Positions 39,506 through 51,650 of a stretch of 64,000 nucleotides of DNA are shown piece by piece (within the stretch, counting starts at the first letter, position 1; each line of letters opens with the position of its first letter). The stretch lies in NCBI GenBank assembly GCA_033977485.1, contig CM066988.1, forward strand, positions 138,484,859 through 138,548,858, read 5' to 3'. The stretch comes from Hydrangea macrophylla (taxonomy: Eukaryota > Streptophyta > Magnoliopsida > Cornales > Hydrangeaceae). The notes beneath the pieces were generated by a model. It did no database searches. It worked only from the letters and a program-made list of their open reading frames with translations, and was not told where the DNA came from. Made by a program: the position numbers and the translations under genes.

Positions 39506-40668
39506 TTGATGCAAAAGGCTCAGAGGGAATCTAGTAAAACTAGAGAAACATGGGAGGGGGAGCTTGCTAAGGTCTTGTGGACACTTCAGCTACCGATTCA
39601 GGATTCTATTTCTTCAAATTCTGAAATGTCAATGAGAGACGCTATCTTGGAAAATGGTCCATGGTTTGTTGTTAGACGGCCCATTTTATTGACGTAGTGG
39701 CAACCTAATCTCAAGTTGGATGCAAGGTCCCTGAATCGCATACCCATATGGGTGCACCACTATGACATGCCTATGGAATATTGGAACCCCAAAGGGCTTA
39801 GCTTTATTGCAAGTATGAATATTGGCAAGCCTCTTCATGTTGATAGTATGATGGCTAGCTGCCGTAGAATATCCTATGCTAGAGTGTGTGTAGAGGTTAG
39901 TGCGGATAAAAATCTCATACGCGCACTTGATATTGAAGTGGATGATGACTATAGTGGAATGACGGTGGTAAATATGATTCTTGTTGACTACCAATGGATT
40001 CCCATGAGACGTAAGAACTGTTCATCTTTTCGTCATGATTGTTCTAAGGGGTTAAAAATGCTGCTTATGCCAATCCTACTCATTATTACAACAGTTGGTA
40101 TAAGGAAACCTATGGAGTCTGGAGCGTTGTTGCTGGGAAGAATAAGGGTAAAGGCAAAGTGGAGGATAATGAAAGCGCTTTAAACATTACTCACAATCGC
40201 AATCCTGGGGGTACTAAGACTGGGCCTTATGATGAGGGCCAATGGACTGAAGTGGTTGGGAAAGGTAATTCCAAAGTCGGTGTTGCTTTTGTTGAGCATT
40301 TTGCTCCTAGCTCCTCTAAGCTTCCTAGTTCTTCTGTAAGAGTTAAGGGAGCAGCCCATCATGTTACAATAAGCAACTCTTTTAATGAGCTAATCCCCTT
40401 TGTGTATGAAAAGGCGAATGAGTATCATATTGACAGCTCGGTTTCGACTATAGGGGAGGGACTTCCTGAGGAGGAGGATCTTTCTGGCCTCTCTCTTCTT
40501 GACGATCCCCCTGAACCTCATCCTAGGAGTACTAATAAGAAGAAGTCGAAGAAGAAGCTGAAGAAGAGCACCAAGGCAAAACTTGACTTTGCTTCGTTGT
40601 TTGCTTGGTACATTGTTTGTTACCATCCAATGGGAGAGTCATTCCATTGCCACATTGTTTCCATCTAA
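39506..40668 (+). pseudogene. L1-type LINE ORF1 relic (DUF4283 / zinc-knuckle-like)
   Basis: The reading DAILENGPWFVVRRP...WQPNLKLDARSLNRIPIWVHHYDMP...GLSFIASMNIGKPLHVDS...ISYARVCVEVSADK follows the plant DUF4283/zf-CCHC_4 pattern found in LINE ORF1 proteins and related genes. TAG at 39695-39697 and a frameshift near 40020-40160 break it. The Cys-His knuckle (CSSFRHDC) lacks a Cys. The second half (40159-40668) has QWTEVVGKGNSK and a Lys-rich tail (KKKSKKKLKK). No RT follows, so it is a fragment. Confidence 0.75.
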
Positions 40669-41809
40669 TGCAACCATGATTACTTCCAATTGGCGCATGA
40701 AAAAATATTTTCCAACTTAAAAATAATGGTTACTACAGATTAGAACATAGTTACCATCCAATGTAACTATTGTTAACACCCATTTGTTTAACTCAAAATT
40801 AAAAAACAATGATATACCATAAATTGGAATCTTATCATCATCAAATGCAACCTGCAGTTTCATGACCATTTGGCACCCTTTTTTTTGTGCTAAAATTTAA
40901 AAACTTGTGGCTTCTGCAAATATAGCAATAGAAGGGGGAACCAGAAAGGAATAGAAAAGAAATTAAATACTAAACCCGTTTGCGCAAATCTGAACGATTA
41001 AGCAGTTTTTTTTACCAGTCTCAGATTTGCTTTAAACAAAACAACTTGATCTTTTTTTTTATAATGATCGTGAATCGACCTCATACCAGAAGAAATTTAA
41101 ATTTACAGTTCAGTTTTTCACCAAAAAAGTGTTATTGCTCATGCTTTAAAACATGGTTACAAAACTCTATACACAGAAGAACTTGCAATAAAGTTGCAGT
41201 AAAATTAGAGAACAAAAAAAGATTATTTCCAGAACAAGAAAGCTTTATGCAGTGGGAAAGGCTTCTTTTGTTGTTGTTCGCGATTGTGGTGAGAGAGGGT
41301 GGTGTTTGCACATTGGGAGAGAGAAGGGTGAGAGAGCAGAGGAGGAAGAAAGATCGGAGAGAGAGAAAACAGAGCTAACCGGTTTCACATGGATAACCAT
41401 TCAACCCTGCCAACATGGTTTATTACATCCAGGGAGGTGAGAAATGGGTTATGTATCATAAAAGCAATACCACCTAGTCGTATCACGGGACAGAACAACC
41501 ATTGCCCAAATGTGCAAACTTAAAGTGCAAGTGTTAAATGAATCAAACAAGCCCTAAGAAGACTAGAATGGCTAAAACACCCTTATAAAAGTTACAAGTC
41601 ATTACTAACTTCATTTGGTTTTCGGTGTAGTGGTAAGTGCAAGGAAGTTGCAGTGAGTGGACTTGGGAGTCTACACTACACAGCCAGAATAATCATGAAC
41701 TATGAAAATAAGGTTTTTTTTTTAATAACTATATGACCATAAGTAAAGTACCTTATTTCTGCTCACTTCAACCACTTGTAATTTCTTGAGAGTGTAGTGG
41801 TTGGTTAGC
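40669..41809. other. intergenic, with kinase-type upstream region
   Basis: No gene is seen to about 41590. The last 200 bp ('aaggaagttgcagtgag...gagtctacac', 'gtaatttcttgag') match the upstream regions of genes 2 and 3. Confidence 0.5.
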
Positions 41810-42400
41810 ATGAGAAGGCTCTAAAGCTGCTTAAGAGTCTATTGGTTCTTTTTTTGTTTAGGAACTTCCTATGTTGCTAGATACACTGATGCTATGTTCG
41901 ATATGAGGGAAGATGGGAAGGAAGGAGAGGGGTGGAGGGAAGAGAGGAGGGAATAGCGTAGAATCCCTTGTTTGGTAGGATGGAAGAGAGGAGGGAGAGG
42001 AAGAAGAGAGGGATGCCTCTTTCCTCCGGGCCAACAAATTTAAATCCGTCTAAAAAGTGGACAGATTAGGAGAGAGAAAAGTCTTCCCTTATCATTTGAC
42101 ATTCTTGCCATCCAATGAAAAAAAAATACTTTACTAATTTGAGAGTATAATAGTAAAATGCCCAATATTCCGTTCTTTCCCTCCCCACTTCCTTCTTATT
42201 TAACCAAACACAATGAAATTAAGAAGACCTCCTTTCTTTCCCTAGGGATAACTCTTCCATCCCTCCTCATTTCCCTTCCATCCATTTTTCCATCCCTCAT
42301 TTCAAACATAGTGTGAGTTGTGGTGAGTTTATGACATACTATAGATCCTTGGAGTCTTCCAACAAAAGCTTTTAATTGCTGTTCTTTAAATTTATAGTGT
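41810..42400 (+). pseudogene. S-domain kinase relic: start of exon 1, split by a MITE
   Basis: ATG 41810 begins MRRL followed at once by TAA (…GGCTCTAAAG), then signal-peptide-like sequence and 'gatacactga'. After the MITE it continues 'gttgtggtgagtttatg' and SLESSNKSF, TAA and LLFF before homology stops. Two in-frame stops and truncation make it dead. Confidence 0.88.
41890..42313. mobile_element. 424-bp MITE, target duplication TGA
   Basis: Termini TGCTATGTTCGATATGAGGG and ...CCCTCATTTCAAACATAGTG are inverted repeats. TGA on both sides (41887-41889, 42314-42316) is single in the intact paralogues (gatacactgag), so the insertion is precise. Termini resemble those of the element at 63229-63823. 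Confidence 0.85.
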
Positions 42401-42619
42401 GAGGTTTGTGATAAGAGGGTTGTAAGCATTTTAATCCTTGAATTCATAGTGGAACCTTGCCATCTTCTTGGTTGTGAACTTAAAAGGCATCAATTTGCCG
42501 AACCACGTTATATCCTTGTGTCTTTCTTTGATTACTTGTGGTTGTTTTCTTTTGTTGTATAGGTTTCTCTTTGGATTCGTTTGTTTGGCACCATTCAGAG
42601 CAGTTCTAAGGTCCTTGTT

Positions 42620-42851
42620 ACAACACTTCATGCATTGTGTCCCCAAGTACCACTCATTGGATGTGTGATAGCTAAAGAACAGCAATTGAAAGAGTTTGTT
42701 GTAACATTCCAACAATCCATAGTGTGTCATGGACTCGAGCCAACTCTCAGTGTATCTGCAGCTAATATAGGAAATTCTAACACAAAAAATGAAAAAACCA
42801 AGAAATACTTGAGCTAGAAAGAATGACCAATGAGCTGCTGAGCCTTATCTT
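42620..42851 (-). pseudogene. S-domain kinase relic, inverted exon-1 start
   Basis: On the minus strand the signal-peptide region matches gene 1 (ATG changed to AAG at 42851-42849). Then ECYNKLFQLLFFSYHTSNEWYLGTQCM matches [27 protein letters not shown] of gene 3. Homology ends near 42620. Its upstream flank (42860-43200) matches the gene 1 promoter region. It faces the plus-strand relic at 41810 tail to tail. Confidence 0.85.
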
Positions 42852-42879
42852 GCTAGCCACCAAAATATATATATATATA

Positions 42880-43864
42880 TATATATATGACTACAGTAAG
42901 AGCAGAAAGCATTGAGTTTACACAGCTTGACCTCATTGACGATATAAGGTGAACCTACTTATCAACTTATGGTCTTGTTTGATGCTTTTTTAATGGAATC
43001 TATTGTGGTTGAGTGAAACTTCCTTGTACTTACACTATTTTTTTTTTTCGGAAAAAATACTTACACCACTATTGTTTTCAAAGATAAATGTATTCAAACT
43101 TCAAACCTCCACCGCCATATAAGACTTGACCTACAGTCAGACCAATACTTTCTAAGAATCCACATTTTGATCAAATTGCAGATATGGGGCCAACTTGTCT
43201 TCTGTCCTAATCACAATCATTCATCACATCCATTCCCCAAACAACCTATGAACTAAGGATGCGTAACTTGCTACTATCTACTAAAGCTCGTTTTGTTGTT
43301 TTTTTTTTTTTGGTAAAGCTTGTTTTGTTGCATCTACCATAAAATTGGCATAAAAAGATGTTCACAGTGAGTGATCGAGGACAAAGAAGAAGAAAAAAAA
43401 TCACAAGGATGGTTATTATTATTATTTGTCTGTGTAGTTAGATAGATGATATACAATTGGGCTAGAATAACATATGTACTAAAAAAAAATTCCCAGATTT
43501 TGAGGGTTTACAGTCTGGTGGGAGCCTACTAGTTGCTCCGCCCTTGGACAAGTGTGCCCTCCACCCTTCTGGGAAACTACACACCTGTACTACTGGGAAG
43601 GTTGACAGAGAGAGTAAGGATAAAAATTGCCCTCATATGTTTTTGTCCAAGGACCAAGGTAGAGAGAGTCATAGAGAAGAGAATTGACTCCATCTCTTAA
43701 AAGGCTAGCTAGTGCAAGGAAGCTGCACTGAGTGGGCAGCTTGTAGTCTACACAGCCATAACTAAGCAAGCATGAACTAAGTTTAAGTACCTTATTTTCT
43801 GCTCACTGCGCAATCAGTTTGTAATTTCTTGATTGGAGATTGGAGTGGAGTGAACTGGTTAAGC
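42880..43864. other. intergenic with old kinase sequence
   Basis: 42880-43200 is homologous to the upstream region of gene 1 (gacctacagtcagacca). Around 43270-43350 there is a minus-strand scrap of exon 5 (reading DATKRALV) repeated partially around a T-run. 43700-43864 is the likely gene 3 promoter, resembling gene 2. Confidence 0.55.
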
Positions 43865-46800
43865 ATGATAAGGCTCAAAAGCTGCTCTAGTGTCTCTTTG
43901 TTCTTCTTTTTTGTGTTGGAATTTCAATTTCCTATGCTGCAGATACACTGAGGGTTGGTGAGTCTATGACAGGCGGTGAATCCTTGGAGTCTTCCAACAA
44001 GCTCTTTCAGTTAGCATTCTTTAGCTATGACTCACTGGACCAGTGGTTCTTGGGGATTCAACACATGCAAATTCCTCTCAAAAGTTATGGAACGCCGAGG
44101 ATGGTTTGGGTTGCCAACCGCAACGATCCATTAATTAGTGATACCAATAGCAATTTAACCATCACCGATGATGGAAACCTGGTGATCAACGACCCTTATG
44201 GGATATCTATCACTTTGAATTCGGGACACCCTGCTACGAGTAGTGCCAACACAAGTGTGACTCTCCTTGATTCTGGAAATTTGGTGTTTAGAGCTGGAGA
44301 GACAACTGTCTGGCAAAGTTTTGATTACCCCTCCCATACATGGCTTCCAGGAATGAAGTTGGGGTTATTTGATAAGAATACGGGTAAACCACCACGCCAG
44401 CAATTTCTCACTTCATGGGTAAGTCCACAAGTTCCAACTCCTGGGGCTTTCACTTTAGGTATTGATCCAAACAACACAAAGCAGCTTGTAGTTTGGCAAA
44501 GAGGTGTTCTTCATTGGAACAGTGGAACGTGGAATGGACATAACTTTACCTACTTCCCTGATTGGAAAATTCAGCTTTATTTTCAATTTATCAGTCTTAG
44601 CTTTATTTCCAATGAGAGAGAGAGCTATTTTACTTACAGCAGTACCAGCAATAATATTTCTACTTTGATTGGGATGGATTCATTCGGGAAAATTTACATA
44701 TCACGCGGCGGGTTGACTCAAGGTCACATCTTGCCTTGTGATGGTTATTTAGTGGAAGAAAGAGGTAAGGGGTGTATAACGGCAGAGCCATCCAAATGTA
44801 GAGGTGGAGATGTGTTTTATGAGACAACTGGATCTATTAGCCAAGGGGTTTATTTGCTCAATTACAGCCTAGGTCTGAGTGACTGCAAGGAAATATGTAG
44901 GAGAAATTGTTCCTGCAATGCCTATGCTTCTGCACGATCTTCTGATAGTTCAGGGTGTCTTTTTTCCTATGGCAAGTTTCAATATGTGACAGGTTCAGAT
45001 TCCTTATTTCAAAGAGAGAGCACTACTGTGGAGGAAGGTAAGCCCCTAGCTTTATTAATTGATCACTTTTTGGTCAATTTGGGAATGAAATTACGAGAAA
45101 ATACATCATCATATAACACTGTTTTTTAATCATTATAGTGATTGGATTCCAACTATATCAGCTCTAATTTGAGCGTACTATGTAACTAAATAAATTTAGG
45201 CATCAATACACCCCCGGAACATCCACGGAAGAGGAAGTTGTGGTTGATCATCGGTAGTCCATGTGCTTCTCTGCTAGTTCTTGCTGCACTCTCCTTATTC
45301 TGCTATCTACGATACGGTAATTGGTTATTCATAGGTACTTTATCTTTAGTCATACTCATAGCATATGTGAGACTCATTGCTCAACACTTAAAAGCAACTT
45401 TGTAAAAAAAAAAATTTGTTTTTCTTTTTTTACCAACCAGGAACGAAAATGAATGGGATGAACGAGAGAACAAAACAATTAACGGATGCACGAAATTTCA
45501 ATATTACAGGAGCTACCAACGATCTCAGTGATGCACAAAAGCAAGGGTTAATCGGAAAGGACCATGAGTTACCACTCTTCAGTTTTCCTAGCATACAATT
45601 CGCTACAGATCAATTCTCTGATGCAAACAAGATTGGTCAGGGTGGTTTTGGGCCTGTCTATAAGGTCACAGATATACAAGTCTCCCATGCCTTGCATATT
45701 ATCTTTGCTTCTTCTTTTTTTTATACATTATTTACAATTTTCAGAGGATTATCTAGGTTTTAAGAAAGCTGTTGTCAAGAATGAAGAAAAATGCTCCTTT
45801 TGAAAGAACATAACAAAAAAGATCGATCAGAGCTGTTTCATGCATTATTCACCTTACATCTCTCAATTCTTTTTATCATAGATTGGAAAGTAAGTGTCAA
45901 GTCTTGCTTTTCAGGGTAAGTTGGTTGGGGGACTAGAAATCGCAGTGAAGAGACTTTCAAAAAGCTCTGGACAAGGATTGGAGGAGTTCAAGAATGAGAT
46001 CGTATTAATCTCGAAGCTGCAACACCGAAATCTTGTTAGACTTTTAGGTTGTTGCACTCATGGAGATGAGAGGATATTAGTATATGAATACTTGCAGAAC
46101 AAAAGCCTAGATTCTTTTCTTTTTGGTTAGTTACTTTGCTCCCTTAAGTGTTTTTATTTATGGTAATTAAACCTCTCATTTTTCTATGTACCTAACCCCC
46201 AAAATATAAGTATATCTAGCTATATGTTCTTTGTTTCCAATCACCCAATGTGAACATGTGCTCATGTATTGTGCCAGATGCAACAAAACGAGCATTACTA
46301 GACTGGAAATTACGCGTCTGTATTATTGAAGGGATAGCACAGGGGCTTCTTTACCTCCACAAGTACTCAAGGCTAAGAATCATCCATAGAGATCTGAAAA
46401 CCAGCAACGTTTTATTGGACAATGACATGAACCCCAAAATATCTGATTTTGGCACAGCTAGAATTTTCGAAGAGAATGAATCTCGAGCAAACACAAGTAG
46501 AATTGTTGGAACATAGTAAGTACAAAAACTAGTACTTTTTTATTGCTTTTCTTGTTAGTGTTATCGTTTGTAATTTTGGGCCTAATGGAAACAGTGGTTA
46601 TATGTCCCCTGAGTATGCCATGGACAGTCTTTTCTCGGAGAAATCTGATGTTTTTAGCTTTGGGGTCATGATGTTAGAGATCATAAGTGGGAAGAAGAAC
46701 ACTGGTTTCTATCAGCCTGATCGATGCTTGAATCTACTAGGATATGTACGTAACTATGTTTAGTGAAGCTAGATGTTGTATCTATTTTGTTTACCTTATT

Positions 46801-47153
46801 AGCCCTGTATACTCATAGTGTTAGTTTGTATGTGGTAGGCATGGGATTTGTGGAAAAAAGGAAGAGGTGTGGAATTAATAGAACAAGAATTAGTTGAAAC
46901 ATATCATCCAACAAGTGAAGTTTCTCTGCGATACGTTCAAGTCGGTCTATTGTGTGTTCAAGAAAGTTCTGCAGACAGACCAATCATGCTAAATGTTGTG
47001 TCTATGCTTAGCAATGAAATGATGGTCTTGCCTTCTCCTAAAAAACCAGCTTTCTCTGCCAGTGTATGTACTGTGAATTACTCTGATCCACCTCAAGCTC
47101 CAGAACCTTGCTCTAAAAATGAGGTAACAATTTCAGAATTACAAGCTCGATAA
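43865..47153 (+). CDS. S-domain receptor-like kinase gene 3, signal-peptide frameshift
   Basis: Exons: 43865-45037, 45200-45316, 45441-45664, 45915-46125, 46278-46515, 46595-46745 and 46839-47153, all GT-AG. From about 43915 to the stop everything is in one frame: B-lectin ([19 protein letters not shown]), S-locus glycoprotein, PAN ([16 protein letters not shown]), TM segment in exon 2, and kinase ([41 protein letters not shown]). The only lesion is one missing base in the T-rich signal-peptide codons (43901-43913), which sends the ATG frame to TGA at 43949-43951. The next in-frame ATG (43966) gives a protein without a secretion signal. Polymorphism or sequencing error is possible because the rest is under no visible decay. 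Exon 2 is shorter than in gene 2. Confidence 0.87.
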
Positions 47154-47282
47154 TAAATACATGTATGTATACATTGCTGGACCAATGTTTTATGTTGTTA
47201 TTACCATCTATAGTAATAAACGTCCAAGATGTATTCAGTTTTTTTGCTGAATCTTCTGATGGCTATTACCAAATAAATATAT

Positions 47283-47894
47283 TGATGATGCCGAAAATTG
47301 GTAAGAGAGGTTAAGAAGAGAGATATGGTGACACAATCAACTGTATGTGGTTCGGCCCCGTTAATAAGGTGACCTACGTCCACGGATGCGTCAGTGCACT
47401 TCACTAGCAGATCACCGGCGGGCCTGGTGAGCCAACAATTGGGGCGGCACTACCAGTAATACCGGCCGGGTGTATGCGTATGAGACGAGTGTATATGCTA
47501 TTCTTTAGGCTAAGAATGCGATCCCCACTAATGGCGGTGAGTGGCCCCTTTTATAGGCGCAAGAGACCACCCGCAAAAGGCAACCGAATACATAAGGAAG
47601 CCCAATCTAATTACAAGTTGATGAGCATAAATCATGGGAGGTTTCCTAATTGGCGTAGGAAACTATTTACACTTTTCATTAATCTTCTGACTGACTTAGG
47701 AAACTGCTGCACGGCTTGGCTGTCAAACTCGTGGAGAGCTGCTATGCCGCATGCCCGGGCTGTGTGAGCATACCAAGCGGTTATACTCGAAAGACCTCGG
47801 GATCGGTGGGCCACCAGCTCCCTTTCCAGACAATCCGGGTCCTTTGCTGCTGACGTGAAAGTTTGACTGTAGCAGAATATTTCCGGGTGTATCA
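47283..47894 (-). repeat. 3' LTR of the gypsy element
   Basis: Minus-strand TGATACACCC...GGCATCATCA. The inner border is preceded on the minus strand by the polypurine tract AAAATGGGGGGCAGC. Confidence 0.9.
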
Positions 47895-48290
47895 GCTGCC
47901 CCCCATTTTCGAAGTTGATGTGATGTCCCATCAGATGAAATTTGAAAATTAAGACTGCTTCCGAGGAACCGTCCGGTAAGAGGTCGGGACTCTACCCGGG
48001 GTGGGACCGGTCGTGGTGGTTAGCCGGGGCATGGACCGAGCGGTGGCCTTGTGGGCCCAAATCCTACCTGTACCACGTGTCAACTTGTGACTGGCCTAGT
48101 CAGGATCAGACGATGCCAGCGTGGATGTAACCGGACCGTTTACATGGTAACCGAACCGTCTCGTCGTGCATTTAATGCGCGCGCCTTTTGAGGCGACGTT
48201 TCACGTGCCCGAGGTGACAACTGTCAGCCACTTTGGGCGGGAAAGCGTATGAGCCGTTGGATCTATTTTGATCTGAACCGTCCGTGGTTC

Positions 48291-48299
48291 CTATATAAA
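48291..48299 (+). promoter_or_regulatory. TATA box of the antisense gene
   Basis: CTATATAAA on the plus strand, about 440 bp before the antisense ATG and 400 bp inside the element. It is followed by a CT-rich leader, as at plant transcription starts. Its use is inferred. Confidence 0.6.
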
Positions 48300-48737
48300 G
48301 GAACACTTGTTCATTTCTTCAACTCTTTGCTGCAAAAACATATATTCCCGAGCGATTTGGGAGCGAGCAAGATTCCCGAGCCCTTTTCTGCGCTAAACTT
48401 TGTAAGTCTTTCCTTTCCAGCTTCAGTTCTTCACTCTTTTCCTTCTCTTCTTTTCTGAGCGAGGCTGGAGAGAGCGAACCCACTTAGGTTAGAACGGGAG
48501 TGGGATTTTTTCTTCCTTAAGTTCTGTTCTTTCTTCAAGTCAGGAAGCACTTTAGGGCAGCTGGACCGAGCGGAAATTTCTGGGGTAGTCTTGAGAGAGT
48601 GTCACCTTACGTTAAGTTCCATTTACTCTTTACCCTTTAGGTTAGTGACCTTGCCCCCTTTGTATACCAGGCTCGGGGTTCCTAACCCATACTTAGGCCA
48701 TAACCTGCTTCCCCATCATACCGTACGAGTACCAGAA

Positions 48738-50854
48738 ATGGAACATTCCGGCTTCGATTCTGCTTCCCGGTCAGAGGATGAGATGCACCGATCGGGATCT
48801 CCTGACACCAGCCTAGATCCGCCGTCTGCTTCCCCTTCTAACCACCAGAGTGAGGGTAGAATCCCGATCCGTCTCTCTGATGATGAATCGGACTAGGAAG
48901 CCCCCGTTGCTTCCGTTTCCCAGGGTTCAGGTGACGAAACACCAGGGGAACCCGACCCCGAGGTAGCCTTCTCCAGTGAATTCATCCCGGCCACCTTGCG
49001 CACTGAAGATCTCGAGCGCATTAGGGATAGGTATGGCCTTCCCGACCACTGCTTCTTGGCCGTGAACGTCGGGGGGGTCCAAATCTACCAGCGGGGTTTC
49101 ACCACCCTATATGAGGACATCCTCATGGCTGGGTTTCGCATCCCCCTCCATCTGATCGCTCGGGACGTCCTGATATACATAGGGATTGCCCCGGGCCAGT
49201 TGACCCCGAACGGTTGGAGGTTCTTGATGGGGTCCATCTCTTTGTGGCCCCAGGTCTTCGGATATGAACTCTCCATCCAGGAGTTCCTTTGGAAGCACCG
49301 ACCAATCCCCGTACATGGAGAGACCAGGTTCTTTTCTCTCGGGGCTCGCCAGGGGAGGAAGATCTTCGTCAATTGCCCGAGCAACAACAAAGGGTGGAAG
49401 AACAGGTTCTTCCAAGTGTCCACCCTCGGGCTCTGCGAACTGGCCCCCGGGATCCAGATGAGGACTTCCTGGGCGGGAGAGTTGAGGGGTAAGCCCGTTC
49501 GGCTAACTTTTTTGTTTTCTTCTTTGCTTTGCTCCAGTTTCTGAGACTAACCACTTTGCACTTTGCTTTGCAGCGAGATCAACCAGTCCACCGAGCATTC
49601 TCGACGAGTGCCAGGTCAAGATCAGGAGTTTGGCGGACCGGCCGATAAACATCTGGAACGTGTTGACTCGGACCGGCGACTTCCGGGCTACTAACGACCC
49701 AACTCAGCCCACCGAAGCTCCGGTATTCCCCCCAATTCTTCCTGGTAAGTGCTCGAACTTTGCCATCTCCCGCGGTATTCCTTCCCCGTCTTCTTCATTG
49801 GTTGTTAACTGTTCAATTTTCTTCTTTTGCAGAGATGGCTCCGAAGAGAAATATGGAGCAATTGAGGGAGAGGCAGGCTGCTGCCGCTGCTGCTGCCGCC
49901 GCCCGGATGGTGGTGGCACAAGGGAAAAAACCCGCTGCCGAGGCCCTGGGTAGCGAGCACCCTCTGAGGCGGCTCCGGCACGGAGTAGCAAACCGCCCGG
50001 AGCCCGTGGGGACCTCAACGCCCCATGTGGTAGTGGTTGAAGAGACTTCCCCCCTGAGCGGGGGTGCCGGCCGTGGCACCGATAGCTGCTTCGGCCGAGA
50101 TCAGGGAGCGGGTGAAGCCCGGTCTACTCCCCAGCTAAGTGGAGGCATGTGAAAACATGTCTCCCGAGGTCTTCCAGAGCTGGCTGTACAGCCTCTCTGA
50201 CATGGTGAGTTCTCCTGCCTCGGTTTCCTTTACTTTTTTTTTCAAGTATTTTACCAACTGGACCCGTTTACTGACCGGTCGATTTTAACTTTTCGCAGGT
50301 CGGATGCATGGTCGCCGGGGCTGAGTCCTTCCTATCGTCCTTGGCCAAGAGGGCCGCTGCTGCTGAAGTCGCTTTGTCAGAGGAGCAGGCGATCTCAGAG
50401 GCCAGGGGCACCGCTCTGGCCGTTGAGAAAGACAAGGTGAAGGGTTTGGCCCCGAGCCTTGGCGCAGCTCAGGCCGAGCTGGCAACCACCCAGGTCAACC
50501 TAGAGGCTACTCAGGCCAGCGCAGCGGCGGCGAAGGCCCGGGAGAGGGAGCTGGCAGAGGTGACGGCAGCTGGGGCCCGGGAAGAAGCTTTCGACGACGG
50601 CTTCTTCCAGGGCTATGAAGATCTAAAGCGCAGGCTATCCCAGGACCACCCCGAGTGGGACATATCGTCCTACGAAGGGATTGATTCAGACTCCTGGGAT
50701 GTAGGTCCTGCTGCGGGCGAGGGCCCAGGTGCTGACGCTGGCCTTGCTGAGGAGGCTGCCCAGGGGGGGGGGGGGGGGCTCTGTCCCGGGAGTAGTAGCT
50801 GACCCGGTGGGAGAGGCTGGGGAGACCGAAGACGTGCTCGAGGTGGATGACTGA
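48738..50854 (+). pseudogene. antisense extra gene of the gypsy element, four exons (Transposase_28-like domain)
   Basis: It lies on the strand opposite gag-pol. Exons: 48738-49488, 49574-49744, 49833-50204 and 50299-50854. The three introns (85, 88 and 94 bp) are GT-AG and phases match (exon 1 to 2 and 2 to 3 both phase 1). Residues from about 85 (LRTEDLERIRDRYGLP, YEDILMAGFRIPLHLIARDVL, GIAPGQLTPNGWRFL) resemble the plant 'putative gypsy type transposon' domain. The second half is Ala-rich, likely coiled coil (ELATTQVNLEATQASAAAAK), followed by FFQGYEDLKRRL and an acidic end (TEDVLEVDD). Breaks: TAG 48894-48896, a frameshift in exon 3 and a G-run frameshift in exon 4. An AATGAAA near 50985 may mark the 3' end. 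Its function is unknown; additional ORFs are known in Tat-lineage elements. Confidence 0.78.
50763..50778. repeat. G homopolymer in the last antisense exon
   Basis: A run of about 16 G shifts the frame between GLAEEAAQ and the downstream GSVPGVVADP segment. A long T-run and a second G-run follow at 50886-50933, outside the coding part. Confidence 0.8.
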
Positions 50855-51650
50855 GGTCCCCGACCTATTTTCTTTTGTATTATAGTTTTTTTTTTTTTTT
50901 TTTTTTTTTTTTGGTGGGGGAGGGGGGGGGGGGGCTACTATAATTGCCCCCCAGGCAATGTAAATAATTTTGTTTGTTAATCAATGAAAAGGTCTGTGAG
51001 GCCACCTTTCTTTCCATTAACTATTTACATATTCTGCCTGTTTGTGGTTGCCAGCATCCGCCCAGTTTTAACCGACCTAAATCCCTACCTTAGCAAATGG
51101 TTTTAGGACCGTAACCGGTAGAACAGCTGGTCTTACCGACCTGTTTTAAAGGTGACTGCCCGGTGTATCATAGGAACCTGTCTTGTTTACCGTCTGGGAT
51201 GTGTTATCTCTGATCACTGCAAGTACTTAGGAATGTTAGGATTCCAAGTCGTTTTAGCCCAGTCCCTACCCCCCAAGCATTTTGCTAAGGCGGGTGTGCA
51301 GTAGTGAGTGGCCGTAGGAAACCGACTTGGAACATGGGTGGTTGCAGGGTCATTTAAGGCTTGCCATCATCTGCCACCTAGGGGGGTTTGCCCCCATCGC
51401 TGGTTGGGCCTGAGCGAAGCCGTTGCCTCGGGGTTAGGCCCGAGGTCTTTGTGCCTTGGTTTTGAGCCAAGGTCTTTTGCCTTGGGTGTTAGCCCGAGGT
51501 CTTTGTGCCTTGGTTTTGAGCCAAGGTCTTTTAGTCCTCGGGTGCAATCCCGAGCTCTTTGGAAGCGCCTCAGGGTTAGGCCCGAGGTCTTTCAATATTG
51601 GACGGAACACTGACAGGAGTAATTTTGCAAAGTAAAGCTTTTTATTTTAT
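50855..51650. other. untranslated tract between the convergent gypsy genes
   Basis: No gene is seen. At 51430-51595 a unit of about 40-50 bp (ccgaggtctttgtgccttggttttgagccaaggtctttt and variants) repeats in tandem three to four times, producing a spurious repetitive ORF. Pol ends at 51651 on the other strand, so the 3' ends converge here. Confidence 0.75.

Noticed and set aside
49085..49423. Minus-strand ORFs opposite the antisense exon 1
   Set aside because: Shadows of the plus-strand exon, which has the recognisable domain and splice sites; the sense gypsy strand has no known domain here.
51308..51613. ORF with repeated RSLCLGFEPRSF
   Set aside because: Comes from the tandem repeat in the untranslated tract of the gypsy element.
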